Shown: positions 1 to 9,183, numbered from the stretch's first letter. The stretch: DNA of 64,000 nucleotides from Soonwooa buanensis (GCF_900167905.1 NZ_FUYZ01000001.1:434001-498000), one strand, 5' to 3'. The notes: a model not told the origin generated them from the sequence alone. Numbers and translations: made by a program.

Positions 1-578
1 ATTCAAAACATTTTTATTACACATCTCCTAATCTGCTGAAAGAGACTGAATTAACACACGCTGAACAAGCTGTTGTTTGTGATATCACTTACATTAAAAC
101 CGATCAAGGACACGCTTATTTATCGCTTGTTACGGATCCATATTCCAAGCAAATCATGGGTTATGCTCTGGAAGACAACATGAAAGTAGAAATGGTGAAA
201 AAAGCCCTAAAAATGGCGCATAACAAGCTGCAATTTGGATTAGAAAACATCATTCATCACTCTGACCGAGGATTGCAATATTGCTGTCCAGATTACACGG
301 AATTTGCCAGGAAATTAGGATTTAAAATGAGTACCACTCAGAAATACGATCCTTACGAAAACGCTGTAGCAGAAAGGATTAACGGGATTCTTAAATACGA
401 ATTTGGATTTAAAAATGTTATTAAAGATTTAAAAACCGCTCAAAAAATGATTAAGGAAGCTGTGGACATCTACAACAACGAAAGAACGCATTGGAGCCTA
501 GGTTTGAAGACGCCTGCGCAAGCTCATAACGAGTTCAATAAACACATTTATAAATCTTATTCAAAAAAATCTGCATGA
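1..578 (+). CDS. IS3-family transposase OrfB, C-terminal part
   Basis: DDE transposase of the IS3 family, cut by the window edge; the reading frame is open from base 3. The catalytic triad is visible: D in VCDITYIK, D in HSDRGLQY, and E in NAVAERINGILKYEF. The C-terminal DDE domain runs to KSYSKKSA. It differs from the full copy at 58158-58937 by only a few residues (for example K for N in NKLQFGLE), so the two copies are recent relatives. An upstream orfA is expected outside the window. Confidence 0.9.
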   Translation, partial: SKHFYYTSPNLLKETELTHAEQAVVCDITYIKTDQGHAYLSLVTDPYSKQIMGYALEDNMKVEMVKKALKMAHNKLQFGLENIIHHSDRGLQYCCPDYTEFARKLGFKMSTTQKYDPYENAVAERINGILKYEFGFKNVIKDLKTAQKMIKEAVDIYNNERTHWSLGLKTPAQAHNEFNKHIYKSYSKKSA

Positions 579-748
579 TGTTGTTGGTGAAAAAAATCGG
601 TAAAAAAATGTGGGAAAATCAACTGGACAAAGCGAAGGAAATTTTTCCAAATTTTATTCCGACATTAAAAACAAAAATTCCTATTTTTAAATCGTGAAAC
701 AAATCCTAAATATTAACCAAAAAGAGTCAACCTATTTCAGGACATGAC
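1..748 (+). mobile_element. IS3-family insertion sequence, copy 1 (3' part only)
   Basis: The window opens inside this element. Its 3' half and right end (inverted repeat about 726-748) are nearly identical in DNA to the element at 57599-59107. Both copies end in the same sequence, GTCAACCTATTTCAGGACA plus TGACA, so the right boundary is placed at about 748. It lies in direct orientation relative to the other copy. The left end is outside the window. Confidence 0.88.
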
Positions 749-765
749 ACAAGTCCCTGCAAATA

Positions 766-1263
766 ATGAATACAAAGAAATTTAAACACACATTAAGTTC
801 AATTCTTTTTGCTTCAACTTCACTGCTCTATTTTCTTCTTGCGTATATTGGATATGGAAAACAAAATCTAGACTTGTCAGAATATTCACAATATCAAAAT
901 ACTATAATTAACAAAGGAATTGGAATTCATTATGAAAGTAAAGGAAGAAAATCTCAAGTGTTTTATATTGCTTTAAATAATTTGGATGAAAAACTTGGAA
1001 TTTATCGAATGTCTAAAAATTATGATGATTTACTTGATAAAATAAAAATTGGAGATTCAATAAAAGTGTATTATCGACCAAACTCTAATGAAAAAGAGAA
1101 TATCAATATTGATTTAGTTCAAGTTGAAAAAAATGGTAAAATTCTAATTAGCAAAAATGAATATGAAAATAAAGAAAGTGCTCTAATTTACATTGGACTG
1201 ATTGCTGGAATTGGAACTTTATTTTTGGCATTTCGACATTACAAATATGGTTATATTTTTTAG
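766..1263 (+). CDS. small membrane protein of unknown function
   Basis: A 165-residue protein that I do not recognise by name. It has one hydrophobic segment near residues 10-30 and a second near 140-160, with a soluble domain between that contains a GDSIKVYYRP stretch. That layout resembles DUF3592-type proteins, which have two membrane helices around a small beta domain; this is inference. The gene starts only 17 bases after the right end of the IS3 element, so its native promoter has probably been replaced or lost. It is followed by the truncated 3' end of an IS256-family element. Confidence 0.55.
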   Translation: MNTKKFKHTLSSILFASTSLLYFLLAYIGYGKQNLDLSEYSQYQNTIINKGIGIHYESKGRKSQVFYIALNNLDEKLGIYRMSKNYDDLLDKIKIGDSIKVYYRPNSNEKENINIDLVQVEKNGKILISKNEYENKESALIYIGLIAGIGTLFLAFRHYKYGYIF

Positions 1264-1313
1264 CCACAAAAAAACTTCCGCTAACATTGTATTGGCAAAA
1301 TGCGGGGTCAAAT

Positions 1314-2369
1314 TTAAAATAGAAAATTTTGTAATATTTTGCCGTTGAGATTTTCAATTAAATTTGTGGTGTAAATGATTTTTCGTATTTCGAGAGAAAA
1401 TTCAAAGAATACGGTCAACTCATCCCAATTGTTTCGCCAGGATTGGATAGCATAAGAATATTTACTTTCCCATTTGTCTGCAAAATCACCCAGAGCTGCT
1501 TGAGCCGCTTGTTTTGTTGGAGCGGAGTAAATATGCTTCATATCGGCAGAAAATTCTTTTCTGTCCTTCCAAACCACATATTTGCAGGCTTTTCTTATTT
1601 GATGGACAACGCAAATTTGGGTTTGAGATTCAGGAAAGACGGAACGGATGGTTTGGGTAAATCCGTTTAAGTTATCGGTAGCGGTGATGAGAATATCCTC
1701 CACACCACGGGCTTTTAAATCCGTGAGAACACTCATCCAGAAGGCTGAGCTTTCATTTTTTCCAAGCCACATTCCCAAGACCTCCTTTCTCCCGTCATGG
1801 TATAATCCCACAGCCAGATAAACGGTTTTATTAATGACTTTGGAATTTTCTCTTACCTTGAAAACAATCCCATCCATCCAGACAATGAGATACAAATCTT
1901 CAAGCGGGCGGTTCTGCCAGCTCACAACTTCACGGGCAACCGCATTGGTGATTCGTGAGATGGTAGAGGTAGAAACCTCAAAATTATACATCTCTTTAAT
2001 TTGTTCTTCAATATCACTTATACTAATTCCCTATGCATAAAATGAGATGATGATATTCTCCAAACCATCGAAAATATTATGTCTCTTTGGAACCAATGCT
2101 GGTTCAAAACTACCTTCTCTATCTCTGGGAACTTTAATTTCAGATTCGCCAAATGAGGATTTTATCTTTTTGGTCCCATATCCGTTTCTGTAATTTCCAG
2201 TGATGGATTTCTGATGCTTTTCATTATCCAGATGGGTGTCCAATTCTGCATCAAGCATATGTTGTACAGCTCGTTTATGCATTTCTTTGAAGAAAGAGGT
2301 TAAATCTTCCCCATTTTTAAAGGACTTATAGAAATCCTTGTTGTTTAATAAGTCTTCTTTGTCTATCAT
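1314..2369 (-). pseudogene. IS256-family (mutator-type) transposase, nonsense and truncated
   Basis: The frame from 2369 reads as the N-terminal part of an IS256-type transposase up to IIISFYA, where a TAG stop occurs at 2031-2033. The same frame then continues directly with GISISDIEEQIKEMYNFEV. Relatives usually have K at that place, so this is probably one AAG to TAG change. The DDE residues are present: D in WMDGIVFKV, D in ITATDNLNGF, and E in TTNLIENLNGK. The protein is cut just after that last motif, with about 60-80 C-terminal residues missing compared with the family. Confidence 0.88.
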
Positions 2370-2392
2370 AACTATGTAATGGTTAAAAATAA

Positions 2393-2460
2393 TAAAAAGT
2401 TATTTCCGTAAAATTTTTTGAGCTATAAGGGCTCAAAATTTTCCAGAATAACTTTTTTAC
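2393..2460. repeat. imperfect inverted repeat in the IS256 5' leader
   Basis: Two arms of about 30 bases, each with a GTTATT block, a run of AAAATTTT and a GAGC/GCTC core, face each other around a short TATAAG loop. The structure sits between the IS256 outer end and the transposase start. A hairpin here could block transcription entering from outside; that role is inferred from position only. Confidence 0.5.
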
Positions 2461-2484
2461 TTACACAGTTAGTGAGATACTACC

Positions 2485-2612
2485 TTGATAATTCAGGACA
2501 AGATTTCAGGTTAATTTCAAAAGTGTACAATGGTAATAATATATCTTTAGAAATTGAACCTGAAAAACTGCCAAATTGGTTTTTAGAATATGTATTGAAA
2601 TATTATTTGTAA
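2485..2612 (+). pseudogene. short coding remnant next to the IS256 end
   Basis: Immediately outside the IS256 end, an open frame continues to a stop at 2612 and ends in EYVLKYYL. The part inside the element is not expected to be coding, so this may be the 3' tail of a host gene cut by the insertion. I do not recognise the family. It could also be a chance frame. Confidence 0.25.
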
Positions 2613-2653
2613 TCAATATTTTGTATATTGATATCATAAAATACCATTTCGAC

Positions 2654-3928
2654 TTAAATACATATCTTCGAATCTAACACTTCCAAAATAGTATCATAAA
2701 TCATTTGTAATTCAAATGGCGAAATACAATAAGGAGGAACGAGATACATCACATTCCCTAAAGGCCGCATGATAATTCCTCGCTCTAAAAATTCTTGATA
2801 TAGCAATTTTCCGATATCATTAAAATAAGAAGTTTGTTCGTCATTTTTAATTTCCCACGCTAAAATTGTTCCGGTCTGTCTTACATTCTCAACCTTGGGA
2901 TGTCGTTGTAATATTTTAGAAAAATTTAAATGTGCTTCAGTAAGTGAATAAATATTATTCAAGGTTTCTTCATTTAGCAACAGTTCCATACTTGCTAAGG
3001 CCGCGGTGCAGGCTAAAGGATTTGCCGTAAAAGAATGACCATGAAATAAGGTTTTGTATTTATCATCTGACAAAAATGATTCGAAAATTTCATTCGAAGA
3101 AGTTGTAATTCCCATCGGCATTGTTCCGCCTGTCAAGCCTTTTGAGAAACACATAATATCTGGTTTTTGAGATAAATAATTCGCAGCAAAAAGCTTTCCT
3201 GTTCTTCCAAATCCTGTAAAGACTTCATCTTGTATCATCAAAATTCCCTTCTCTCTGCAAAATTTCATTAATTCAGATAAATCCTCCGCTTTGTGCATCA
3301 ACATTCCCGCAGCACCCTGAACTAAGGGTTCGTAGATAAAACAGGCAACTTCATCTGCGAAATTTTCAATTTGATTTTTTAAACTTTCCAGATTTTCTGA
3401 AGTCGGTGTATCAATAAAAATAACTTCAAAAAGCATCTCTCCAAAAGGCTTTGTCCAGACACTTCTTGCGCTCACGGACATTGCCCCGAAAGTATCACCG
3501 TGATACGCATTTCTAAAAGCCAGAATCTTCTTTTTTTCCTTCCCTTGATTATGCGAATATTGAATACACATCTTCAAAGCCACTTCCACCGCCGTCGAGC
3601 CATTATCTGAATAAAAAATTTTTTCTTGATTTTCAGGCAAAAGGTTTAATAAATTCTCCGAAAGCTTAATGGCTGGCTCATGGGTAAATCCAGCGAAAAT
3701 AACCTGTTCCAATGTATTCAGTTGCTCCGAAACCCTTTGTGCAATGTACGGATGTGCATGACCGTGAAGCGTTACCCACCACGAAGAAACTGCATCAATA
3801 TATTGTTTCCCCTGCTCATCAAAAAGATAAATCCCTTTTCCTTTTACAATGGGAATTGCATCATCAGCCGTTTTCATTTGAGTATAAGGGTGCCAGTTGA
3901 CGGCTCTGTCACGTTCTTGTAAAGTCAT
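2654..3928 (-). CDS. bioA: adenosylmethionine-8-amino-7-oxononanoate aminotransferase
   Basis: A PLP-dependent class III aminotransferase of 424 residues, the usual BioA length. It converts 7-keto-8-aminopelargonate to 7,8-diaminopelargonate using SAM as amino donor. Visible marks are an N-terminal WHPYTQM, a substrate-side SSWWVTLHGHAHP, an IQDEVFTGFGRTG block that holds the cofactor aspartate, and FSKGLTGGTMP with the PLP lysine. It is the last gene of the biotin block, 11 bases after the bioB stop, so it is likely cotranscribed. The start gives MTLQERDRAVNWHPY, typical for the family. Confidence 0.96.
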   Translation of the reverse strand: MTLQERDRAVNWHPYTQMKTADDAIPIVKGKGIYLFDEQGKQYIDAVSSWWVTLHGHAHPYIAQRVSEQLNTLEQVIFAGFTHEPAIKLSENLLNLLPENQEKIFYSDNGSTAVEVALKMCIQYSHNQGKEKKKILAFRNAYHGDTFGAMSVSARSVWTKPFGEMLFEVIFIDTPTSENLESLKNQIENFADEVACFIYEPLVQGAAGMLMHKAEDLSELMKFCREKGILMIQDEVFTGFGRTGKLFAANYLSQKPDIMCFSKGLTGGTMPMGITTSSNEIFESFLSDDKYKTLFHGHSFTANPLACTAALASMELLLNEETLNNIYSLTEAHLNFSKILQRHPKVENVRQTGTILAWEIKNDEQTSYFNDIGKLLYQEFLERGIIMRPLGNVMYLVPPYCISPFELQMIYDTILEVLDSKICI

Positions 3929-3939
3929 ATTTTTATCAA

Positions 3940-4956
3940 CTATAAGTTAGCATTCCAGGTTTCAAACTGTTCGGTAGCTTTTTCTGATTGTCCTTTCATT
4001 GGTTTCAATCCTAAATTTTGTAACATCTGCATATCTTCCGAAACTCCCGGATTTGGCGTCACCAAAAGAGTTTCTCTTTCTCCAGTAAAGATGGAATTGG
4101 CTCCTGCCATAAAACACCAACCTTGTTCAAATTCAGTCATTTCAATTCTTCCTGCACTTAGACGAACCATTGATGATGGCATGATAATTCTCGCTGTTGC
4201 GATCATTCTCACCATTTCCCAGGTATTGGTTTTTTCATTATCCTGCAACGGAGTTCCTTCGACTCTGGCCAATGCATTGATTGGAACAGATTCCGGATGT
4301 TTTGGCATATTTGATAATGTTAAAAGCATTGAAATTCTGTCTCCGTGAGTTTCTCCAAGACCGATAATTCCTCCTGAACAAACGGTAATTCCTGCTTTTC
4401 TCACATTATTGATAGTATTAATTCTATTATCAAAAGTTCTGGTCGAAATAATCTCTTCATAATATTGCTCCGAAGTATCCAAATTATGATTATAGGCGTA
4501 CAAACCTGCTTCCTGAAGACGAATTGCCTGTTCTTCCGTCAACATTCCCAATGTACAGCAAACTTCCATTCCAAGTTCATTTACGCCTTTCACCATATCG
4601 ATTACCCTGTCGAAATCACGATTGTTACGCACTTCACGCCACGCTGCAGCCATACAAAAACGCGACGAGCCATTGTCTTTTGCTTTTTGAGCATGTGCAA
4701 TTACCTGTTCCGTCGGAAGCAAAGCCTGAACTTTGATATTCGTTTGATAACGAGCTGCTTGCCCGCAATACGAACAATCTTCGGGGCAACCTCCGGTCTT
4801 TATGGACAGCAAAGTGGACATCTGGACTTCCTCAGCATTGTGCCATTCGCGGTGAACAGTTGCTGCCTTATAAATTAATTCAAGAAGCGGAAGATTGTAG
4901 ATTTCTTCGATTTCTTGTTTTGTCCAATCATTTCTCAATTTTGTTTTATCTCTCAT
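3940..4956 (-). CDS. bioB: biotin synthase
   Basis: A radical SAM enzyme of 338 residues that inserts sulfur into dethiobiotin. The 4Fe-4S cluster motif CxxxCxxC is present as CPEDCSYC near residue 57, followed by GQAARY. Further family blocks are [21 protein letters not shown] and SAGRIEM. The start overlaps the bioD stop by four bases, a sign of translational coupling. Full length, with no broken motif seen. Confidence 0.97.
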   Translation of the reverse strand: MRDKTKLRNDWTKQEIEEIYNLPLLELIYKAATVHREWHNAEEVQMSTLLSIKTGGCPEDCSYCGQAARYQTNIKVQALLPTEQVIAHAQKAKDNGSSRFCMAAAWREVRNNRDFDRVIDMVKGVNELGMEVCCTLGMLTEEQAIRLQEAGLYAYNHNLDTSEQYYEEIISTRTFDNRINTINNVRKAGITVCSGGIIGLGETHGDRISMLLTLSNMPKHPESVPINALARVEGTPLQDNEKTNTWEMVRMIATARIIMPSSMVRLSAGRIEMTEFEQGWCFMAGANSIFTGERETLLVTPNPGVSEDMQMLQNLGLKPMKGQSEKATEQFETWNANL

Positions 4957-5585
4957 CTATTTTCTAATTGTTTTGTAATATTTTCTATATTTTCTTTTGT
5001 TATGTTCTCGATGTCTGGAATTCTTATAATTTTTGTTTCTAATTGAATATTTTTACAAATAATTCTTTTAGTGTCTGATGGAAAATTTCCATTAAGGATT
5101 AAATATTGTAGTTTAATTTTTCTTTGATTTAAAGCTATTATCGACAGTAAAGTATGATTGATGCAGCCTAAATAATTTCTTACAACCAATCCCACCGGGA
5201 TATTCAATTTTTCAATTAAATCAATAATATATTCCTTATCATTTAAAGGAACCATCAATCCTCCTGCTCCTTCAATAATTAAATTATTTTGAGTTTCAGG
5301 AATTTTAAATTCATTTAAATCAATTATAACACCTTCTTCTTTCGCCGATTGATGTGGGGACGCAGCTAATTGGAAACGGTAAGTTTCAGGATGACAAATA
5401 GTATTTTCTCCAACCCAATTTTTGATTTTCATACTATCAGAAAAATCTAAATCTCCAGATTGTACCGGTTTCCAATAGTCTGCATTAAAATATTTTATTA
5501 AAACTGCCGAACAAACGGTTTTTCCTACTTCGGTCCCGATGCCTGTGACGAAGAGTTTTTTTTGTTTCTTATCTTTCGTATTCAT
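4953..5585 (-). CDS. bioD: dethiobiotin synthetase
   Basis: An ATP-dependent carboxylase of 210 residues that closes the ureido ring of dethiobiotin. The N-terminal P-loop reads [16 protein letters not shown], and a KPVQSG block follows as in other BioD proteins. The GAGG motif in [12 protein letters not shown] is also present. It overlaps bioB by four bases. A 100-base gap with a palindromic repeat separates it from bioF. Confidence 0.95.
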   Translation of the reverse strand: MNTKDKKQKKLFVTGIGTEVGKTVCSAVLIKYFNADYWKPVQSGDLDFSDSMKIKNWVGENTICHPETYRFQLAASPHQSAKEEGVIIDLNEFKIPETQNNLIIEGAGGLMVPLNDKEYIIDLIEKLNIPVGLVVRNYLGCINHTLLSIIALNQRKIKLQYLILNGNFPSDTKRIICKNIQLETKIIRIPDIENITKENIENITKQLENR

Positions 5586-5601
5586 AATTTTATATAACTA
5601 T

Positions 5602-5678
5602 CTGTCATTTCGACAAAGGAGAAATCTATCCCTTATTAATAGATTCTTCACTCCGCTTCGCTATGTTCTGAATGACAG
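5602..5678. repeat. palindromic intergenic repeat between bioF and bioD
   Basis: A 77-base unit with 8-base inverted ends (CTGTCATT and AATGACAG) and an inner ATCTAT/ATAGAT stem. The left half contains TTTCGACAAAGGAGAAATCT and the right half TTCACTCCGCTTCGCTATG. Similar short repeats ending in TGTCATT are common between genes in Chryseobacterium and relatives, as I recall. The two arms here look like halves of two repeat types. It may act as a weak terminator or RNA stabiliser inside the operon. Confidence 0.55.
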
Positions 5679-5685
5679 TCATTCT

Positions 5686-6795
5686 TTAAATAAATGTTTT
5701 AACAATCTTTGTTAATTCCAAAATTTCCTCTTCTTTATTAAAACTATGCAGACAAATTCTCAACCTCTCTGTTCCTTCTTTGACAGTCGGACTAAAAACG
5801 GCATATGTCAAAAATCCATTCTCCAATAAAGCTTCTTTTAAACTTCTCAATCGATGGTTGTTTGGAATTATAATTGCCTGAATCGGGCTGTTTTCGGATG
5901 ATGGAGTTTCTAAATTTTGTTGACGAAAAATTTTAATATTTTTCTGTAAATCAATTGACAATTGATTGTCTGATTTTATAAACTCATGTCCTTTCAAAAT
6001 GCTCATCCAAAGAAAATCATGCGCCGAAGTGGTATAGATAAAGGGTGATGCAAAGTTGATGAGATAAGATTTAATTAAGTCATTTGTTAAAATCGCTGCT
6101 CCATGGGTTCCAAGTGATTTTCCATAAGTAATAACCGTTGCCAAAACTTTATTTTGCAATTGAAATTTATTAATCAACCCATATCCGAAAATGCCAAAAG
6201 CATGGGCTTCGTCAACAATCAAATTGGCATTGTATTTTTCTGTGATTTCAACAATTTTCTGAATCGGAGCAAGATCTCCATCCATCGAATACAAACTTTC
6301 GATCGCTACATAACAAATTCTGTTTTGTCTTTTTAAAATTTCTTCTAAATGTTCAGGATCATTATGTTTAAACTTCAGCTTTTTTGCATTAGACATTTTG
6401 CACGCATCATGAACTGAGCGATGGATTTGTTCATCCACAATAATCGTATCATGACGGGTCGGAAGCGTTGAAAATATGGCAAGATTAGCATTATAACCCG
6501 AAGGGAAAAGCAACGCAGATTTATATTGATGTTCTTTAGCAATAAATTCTTCAGCTTCTGTAACAATAGAACTATTTCCGCTTACTAATCTCGAACCTGT
6601 GCTTCCGGAAAGCAATTTTGGATTTTCAAAGACTATTTTTAATAACAAATCCTGAAATTCTTGATTTCTCGCCATTCCCAAATAATCATTTGAATAAAAA
6701 TCTATTCCTTCCGATTTTTGATTTAAAACCCTCAGCGTACCCTTCTCTTTTCTTTTTTCTAAAGCTTCCTCGAAATGATGAAATTGATTAAGCAT
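5686..6795 (-). CDS. bioF: 8-amino-7-oxononanoate synthase
   Basis: A PLP-dependent alpha-oxoamine synthase of 369 residues that condenses pimeloyl thioester and alanine. Visible motifs are FYSNDYLGMARN, GSTGSRLVSGN, the aspartate in IVDEAHAFGIFG, and the PLP lysine in TYGKSLGTHG. The protein is slightly shorter than the usual 380-390 residues at the N-terminus, which is common in Bacteroidota. Its start overlaps the end of the ferritin-like gene by eight bases. Confidence 0.95.
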   Translation of the reverse strand: MLNQFHHFEEALEKRKEKGTLRVLNQKSEGIDFYSNDYLGMARNQEFQDLLLKIVFENPKLLSGSTGSRLVSGNSSIVTEAEEFIAKEHQYKSALLFPSGYNANLAIFSTLPTRHDTIIVDEQIHRSVHDACKMSNAKKLKFKHNDPEHLEEILKRQNRICYVAIESLYSMDGDLAPIQKIVEITEKYNANLIVDEAHAFGIFGYGLINKFQLQNKVLATVITYGKSLGTHGAAILTNDLIKSYLINFASPFIYTTSAHDFLWMSILKGHEFIKSDNQLSIDLQKNIKIFRQQNLETPSSENSPIQAIIIPNNHRLRSLKEALLENGFLTYAVFSPTVKEGTERLRICLHSFNKEEEILELTKIVKTFI

Positions 6796-7411
6796 AATTC
6801 AATTCTAAAATCTCTTTAGAAATCGCCTGAATCCATTGTTCATGGAGTTCTTTTTCAATATTTAAAATGACTTCAGCATGAGCTTTCCAATCTTCAGAAA
6901 ATTCATCTAATTGATTTATCATTTCTTCCAAATGCCCCTCTTCTTCCAAAATAATTGATTTAATCATGATTTTTGAAGCAGTTTTTGTAAGAATTTCCTG
7001 ATAGACCGGATACAATTTATCCGCACGAACTTCGATTGCATAAGTCACAAAAAGATAAGCGGCAAATTTTAGTTCTTCTTTATTAAGTTTAAAATTTTGC
7101 TGAAGATGTTTACAGGCTTTAATATCAAGAGAATGAAGATATTGTCTCGTCGCGATAGAAGCTAAAAGTTCATTATTTTCATACGTTTTGCATAATGCAG
7201 AGTCAATTTTTCCGATTTGTTTTTTCAGATAAAAAGCATGGCGATGCTCTTCCGTCGCATGTTTTAATTGAATCAAACTAACTTTCGTTGGATGCTCACA
7301 AGCAGAAATTTTTCTAGCTCCTGCATTTTCCATGAATGAAAGCGTGTTCAGCCATTTTGCATGAGTTTCATTGTGCTGAACAATTTTGTCTAAAAGATTG
7401 TAAAATTCCAT
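6788..7411 (-). CDS. ferritin-like di-iron protein in the biotin operon
   Basis: First gene of the operon, 207 residues from the ATG at 7411; an upstream extension to 7507 would run into the promoter and is rejected. It is mostly helical and carries two ExxH motifs, one in HATEEHRHAFYL and one in ILEEEGHLEEM, as in ferritin-like di-iron carboxylate proteins. A further block is NTLSFMENAGARKIS. Its stop codon lies eight bases inside bioF, so the two are probably translated together. The biological role is not known to me. No bioC or bioH is seen in this window, so a part in making or protecting the pimeloyl precursor is possible, but that is inference. Confidence 0.7.
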   Translation of the reverse strand: MEFYNLLDKIVQHNETHAKWLNTLSFMENAGARKISACEHPTKVSLIQLKHATEEHRHAFYLKKQIGKIDSALCKTYENNELLASIATRQYLHSLDIKACKHLQQNFKLNKEELKFAAYLFVTYAIEVRADKLYPVYQEILTKTASKIMIKSIILEEEGHLEEMINQLDEFSEDWKAHAEVILNIEKELHEQWIQAISKEILELNYA

Positions 7412-7429
7412 TCTTTTTTGTTTTGGTTT

Positions 7430-7437
7430 CAAAAGTA
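7430..7437 (-). promoter_or_regulatory. -7 box of the biotin operon promoter
   Basis: On the minus strand the box reads TACTTTTG, matching the Bacteroidota consensus TAnnTTTG. Transcription would start near 7423, about 12 bases before the ATG at 7411. The 66-base region shared with the divergent MocR gene also holds a direct repeat ATGGT-TGA-ATGGT at about 7450-7462, a possible regulator site. Confidence 0.5.
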
Positions 7438-7477
7438 GTATATTGCGGGATGGTTGAATGGTGCCAGTTTTAAGATT

Positions 7478-8959
7478 ATGGATAGTCCGGTTGAAATTCC
7501 TTATCAAAGTTTCATTAAAATCAATAGAGATTCTGAGGTCTCTCTATATATGCAAATCTCAAATCAGTTGATTAACGCAATACAACGTGGTTTTTTGCCC
7601 TTTGGAACAAAACTTCCGGGAACGAGAGCTTTAAGCCAGATTTTGGAGGTTCATAGAAATACAATTGTTTCAGTTTACGACGAATTATTTGCTCAAGGTT
7701 GGGTGGAAAGCCTTCCCAATAAAGGAACTTTCATTATTGGAAAAGATCAGGATAAATCTGTAGAATTTAGAAACTTTGAAAAAACACATCTTGAAAATTA
7801 TCCTAAAACGACAGGCTTTACATTCAAAACATCGAATATTTTAGATAACCCCTTTGAACATTCCAATTGTGAATATAATTTCAATGACGGAGTTCCGGAT
7901 ATTCGTTTAACCCAAATCAATCAGCATTCCAGAATTTACAGCTCTATTTTAAAAAGAAAAGCCCATAAAATAGGACAATACAATCAGGATGGGAGCGAAT
8001 TTTTCAAGAAAAATCTTTCAAAATATCTGAATCTATCAAGAGGATTACCTATTTCAGATAATAATCTTCTGATAACGAGAAGCACCGAAATGAGTATTTA
8101 TATTGCTTCGGAAATTCTTTTATCAAAAGGCGATACTGTTTTAGTTGGAGAATTAAGTTATTTCTCGGTCAATATGATTTTTCAGAAAGCTGGTGTAAAA
8201 ATTCAATCCGTATCGATTGATGGTGAAGGGGTCAATGTTGAAGAAGTTCGGAAAATCTGTGAGAAAGAGAAAATCAGAATGATTTATCTTACACCACATC
8301 ATCATTACCCTACTACAGTTACATTAAGTGCTCACAGAAGAATAGAACTTTTAAATCTTGCTAACGAATTTAATTTCATAATTTTAGAAGACGATTACGA
8401 TTATGATTTTCATTACGATAAAAGTCCAATTCTTCCTCTTGCAAGTGCTGATACCAGAGGAATGGTAGTCTATACTGGTTCTTTTGGAAAGTCTCTTGCG
8501 CCTGGCTTCCGTACAGGGTTTATAGTTGCTCCTGAAAACCTAATGATAGAAATGCGAAAATATCTCGGAATAATTGATAGGCAGGGTGATGTTTTGATGG
8601 AACATGTTTTGGGAGAAATGATTGCTGATGGAGAAATTAACAGATATTTAAAAAAATCATTGAAAATCTATAAGGAAAGAAGAGACCTTTTTTGTCTGTC
8701 TTTAGAAAATTCTTTGGGAAAATTTATTAATTTCAATAAGCCCTCCGGAGGACTTGCTGTGTGGATTGAGTGGAAAAAACCATTAAATTTAATACATTTA
8801 AGTAACGAATGTATCAAAAACAATGTCTTTATTCCGAGAACACTACTATATCAAAACAAAAACTTGACCGCAACTCGCCTTGGTTTTGGAAATTTAAATG
8901 TAGATGAAATTAATGAGTGTATAACTACAATAGCAAGTTGTGTAAAACGTATATGTTAA
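7478..8959 (+). CDS. MocR-family transcriptional regulator (GntR HTH plus aminotransferase domain)
   Basis: A 493-residue protein from the ATG at 7478; an in-frame ATG at 7454 is also possible. Residues about 15-85 form a GntR winged helix (LPGTRALSQILEVHRNTIVSVYDEL). The rest is a fold-type I aminotransferase domain with LEDDYDYDFHYD and the PLP lysine in GSFGKSLAPGFRTGF. MocR proteins sense PLP or an amino compound. This one is transcribed divergently from the biotin operon, 66 bases away, and no vitamin B6 gene is nearby, so it may regulate the operon and possibly itself. Confidence 0.88.
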   Translation: MDSPVEIPYQSFIKINRDSEVSLYMQISNQLINAIQRGFLPFGTKLPGTRALSQILEVHRNTIVSVYDELFAQGWVESLPNKGTFIIGKDQDKSVEFRNFEKTHLENYPKTTGFTFKTSNILDNPFEHSNCEYNFNDGVPDIRLTQINQHSRIYSSILKRKAHKIGQYNQDGSEFFKKNLSKYLNLSRGLPISDNNLLITRSTEMSIYIASEILLSKGDTVLVGELSYFSVNMIFQKAGVKIQSVSIDGEGVNVEEVRKICEKEKIRMIYLTPHHHYPTTVTLSAHRRIELLNLANEFNFIILEDDYDYDFHYDKSPILPLASADTRGMVVYTGSFGKSLAPGFRTGFIVAPENLMIEMRKYLGIIDRQGDVLMEHVLGEMIADGEINRYLKKSLKIYKERRDLFCLSLENSLGKFINFNKPSGGLAVWIEWKKPLNLIHLSNECIKNNVFIPRTLLYQNKNLTATRLGFGNLNVDEINECITTIASCVKRIC

Positions 8960-9026
8960 GATTTAAAATTGCTTTTTGAAAGGTCGTTGAGGTTTTATTT
9001 GTAAAAATCTTTTTTTTTGGAAAAAA

Positions 9027-9063
9027 GACACTATCCCGTAAAGTGTGTAAGTTAAAAAGTTAT
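9027..9063. repeat. isolated IS256-type terminal inverted repeat
   Basis: Reads GACACTATCCCGTAAAGTGT followed by GTAAGTTAAAAAGTTAT, the type of end seen in diverged form at 2447-2484. No transposase of that family follows: the IS3 element begins within about 20 bases. It is the scar of an IS256-family element whose body has been lost. Confidence 0.5.
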
Positions 9064-9183
9064 GGCTTAGATGAACTTGCAACTATTTTTGAGACAAAAT
9101 TTATATACTCTTTATGCTACATTTTTAGATTGATTAGACATTAAATTTTGATACTCTTTTATGGTTAAGTTTCCTAAAGCTGA

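Larger units (their letters stand above)
1314..2484 (-). mobile_element. IS256-family element, decayed
   Basis: This holds one transposase gene that is broken by a stop codon and cut at its 3' end, plus a recognisable 5' end. The outer 5' inverted repeat, read on the minus strand from 2484 to 2447, resembles the isolated IS256-type end at 9027-9063; both carry TGTGTAAGT followed by an A-rich stretch and GTTAT. The 3' inverted repeat is missing, and the element joins the flank of the small membrane gene near 1340. Confidence 0.75.

Noticed and set aside
1276-1343. Integron-like attC site or recombination scar near GCTAAC and GGCAAAATGCGGGG
   Set aside because: The sequence has an 8-base inverted pair (GGCAAAAT, ATTTTGCC) around the IS256 truncation point, but no proper attC core sites or integrase were seen. 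It is too weak to call.
2031-2033. Stop-codon recoding to explain in-frame TAG and TAA in the IS256, mobA and mobB genes
   Set aside because: These are mobile-element genes that also carry frameshifts or truncations, and the core genes nearby end normally at TAA, TAG and TGA. Simple decay explains it better.
2418-2484. Start of a 64-residue protein at 2418
   Set aside because: This part lies inside the IS256 5' end and hairpin. Only the part beyond 2484 could be host coding sequence.
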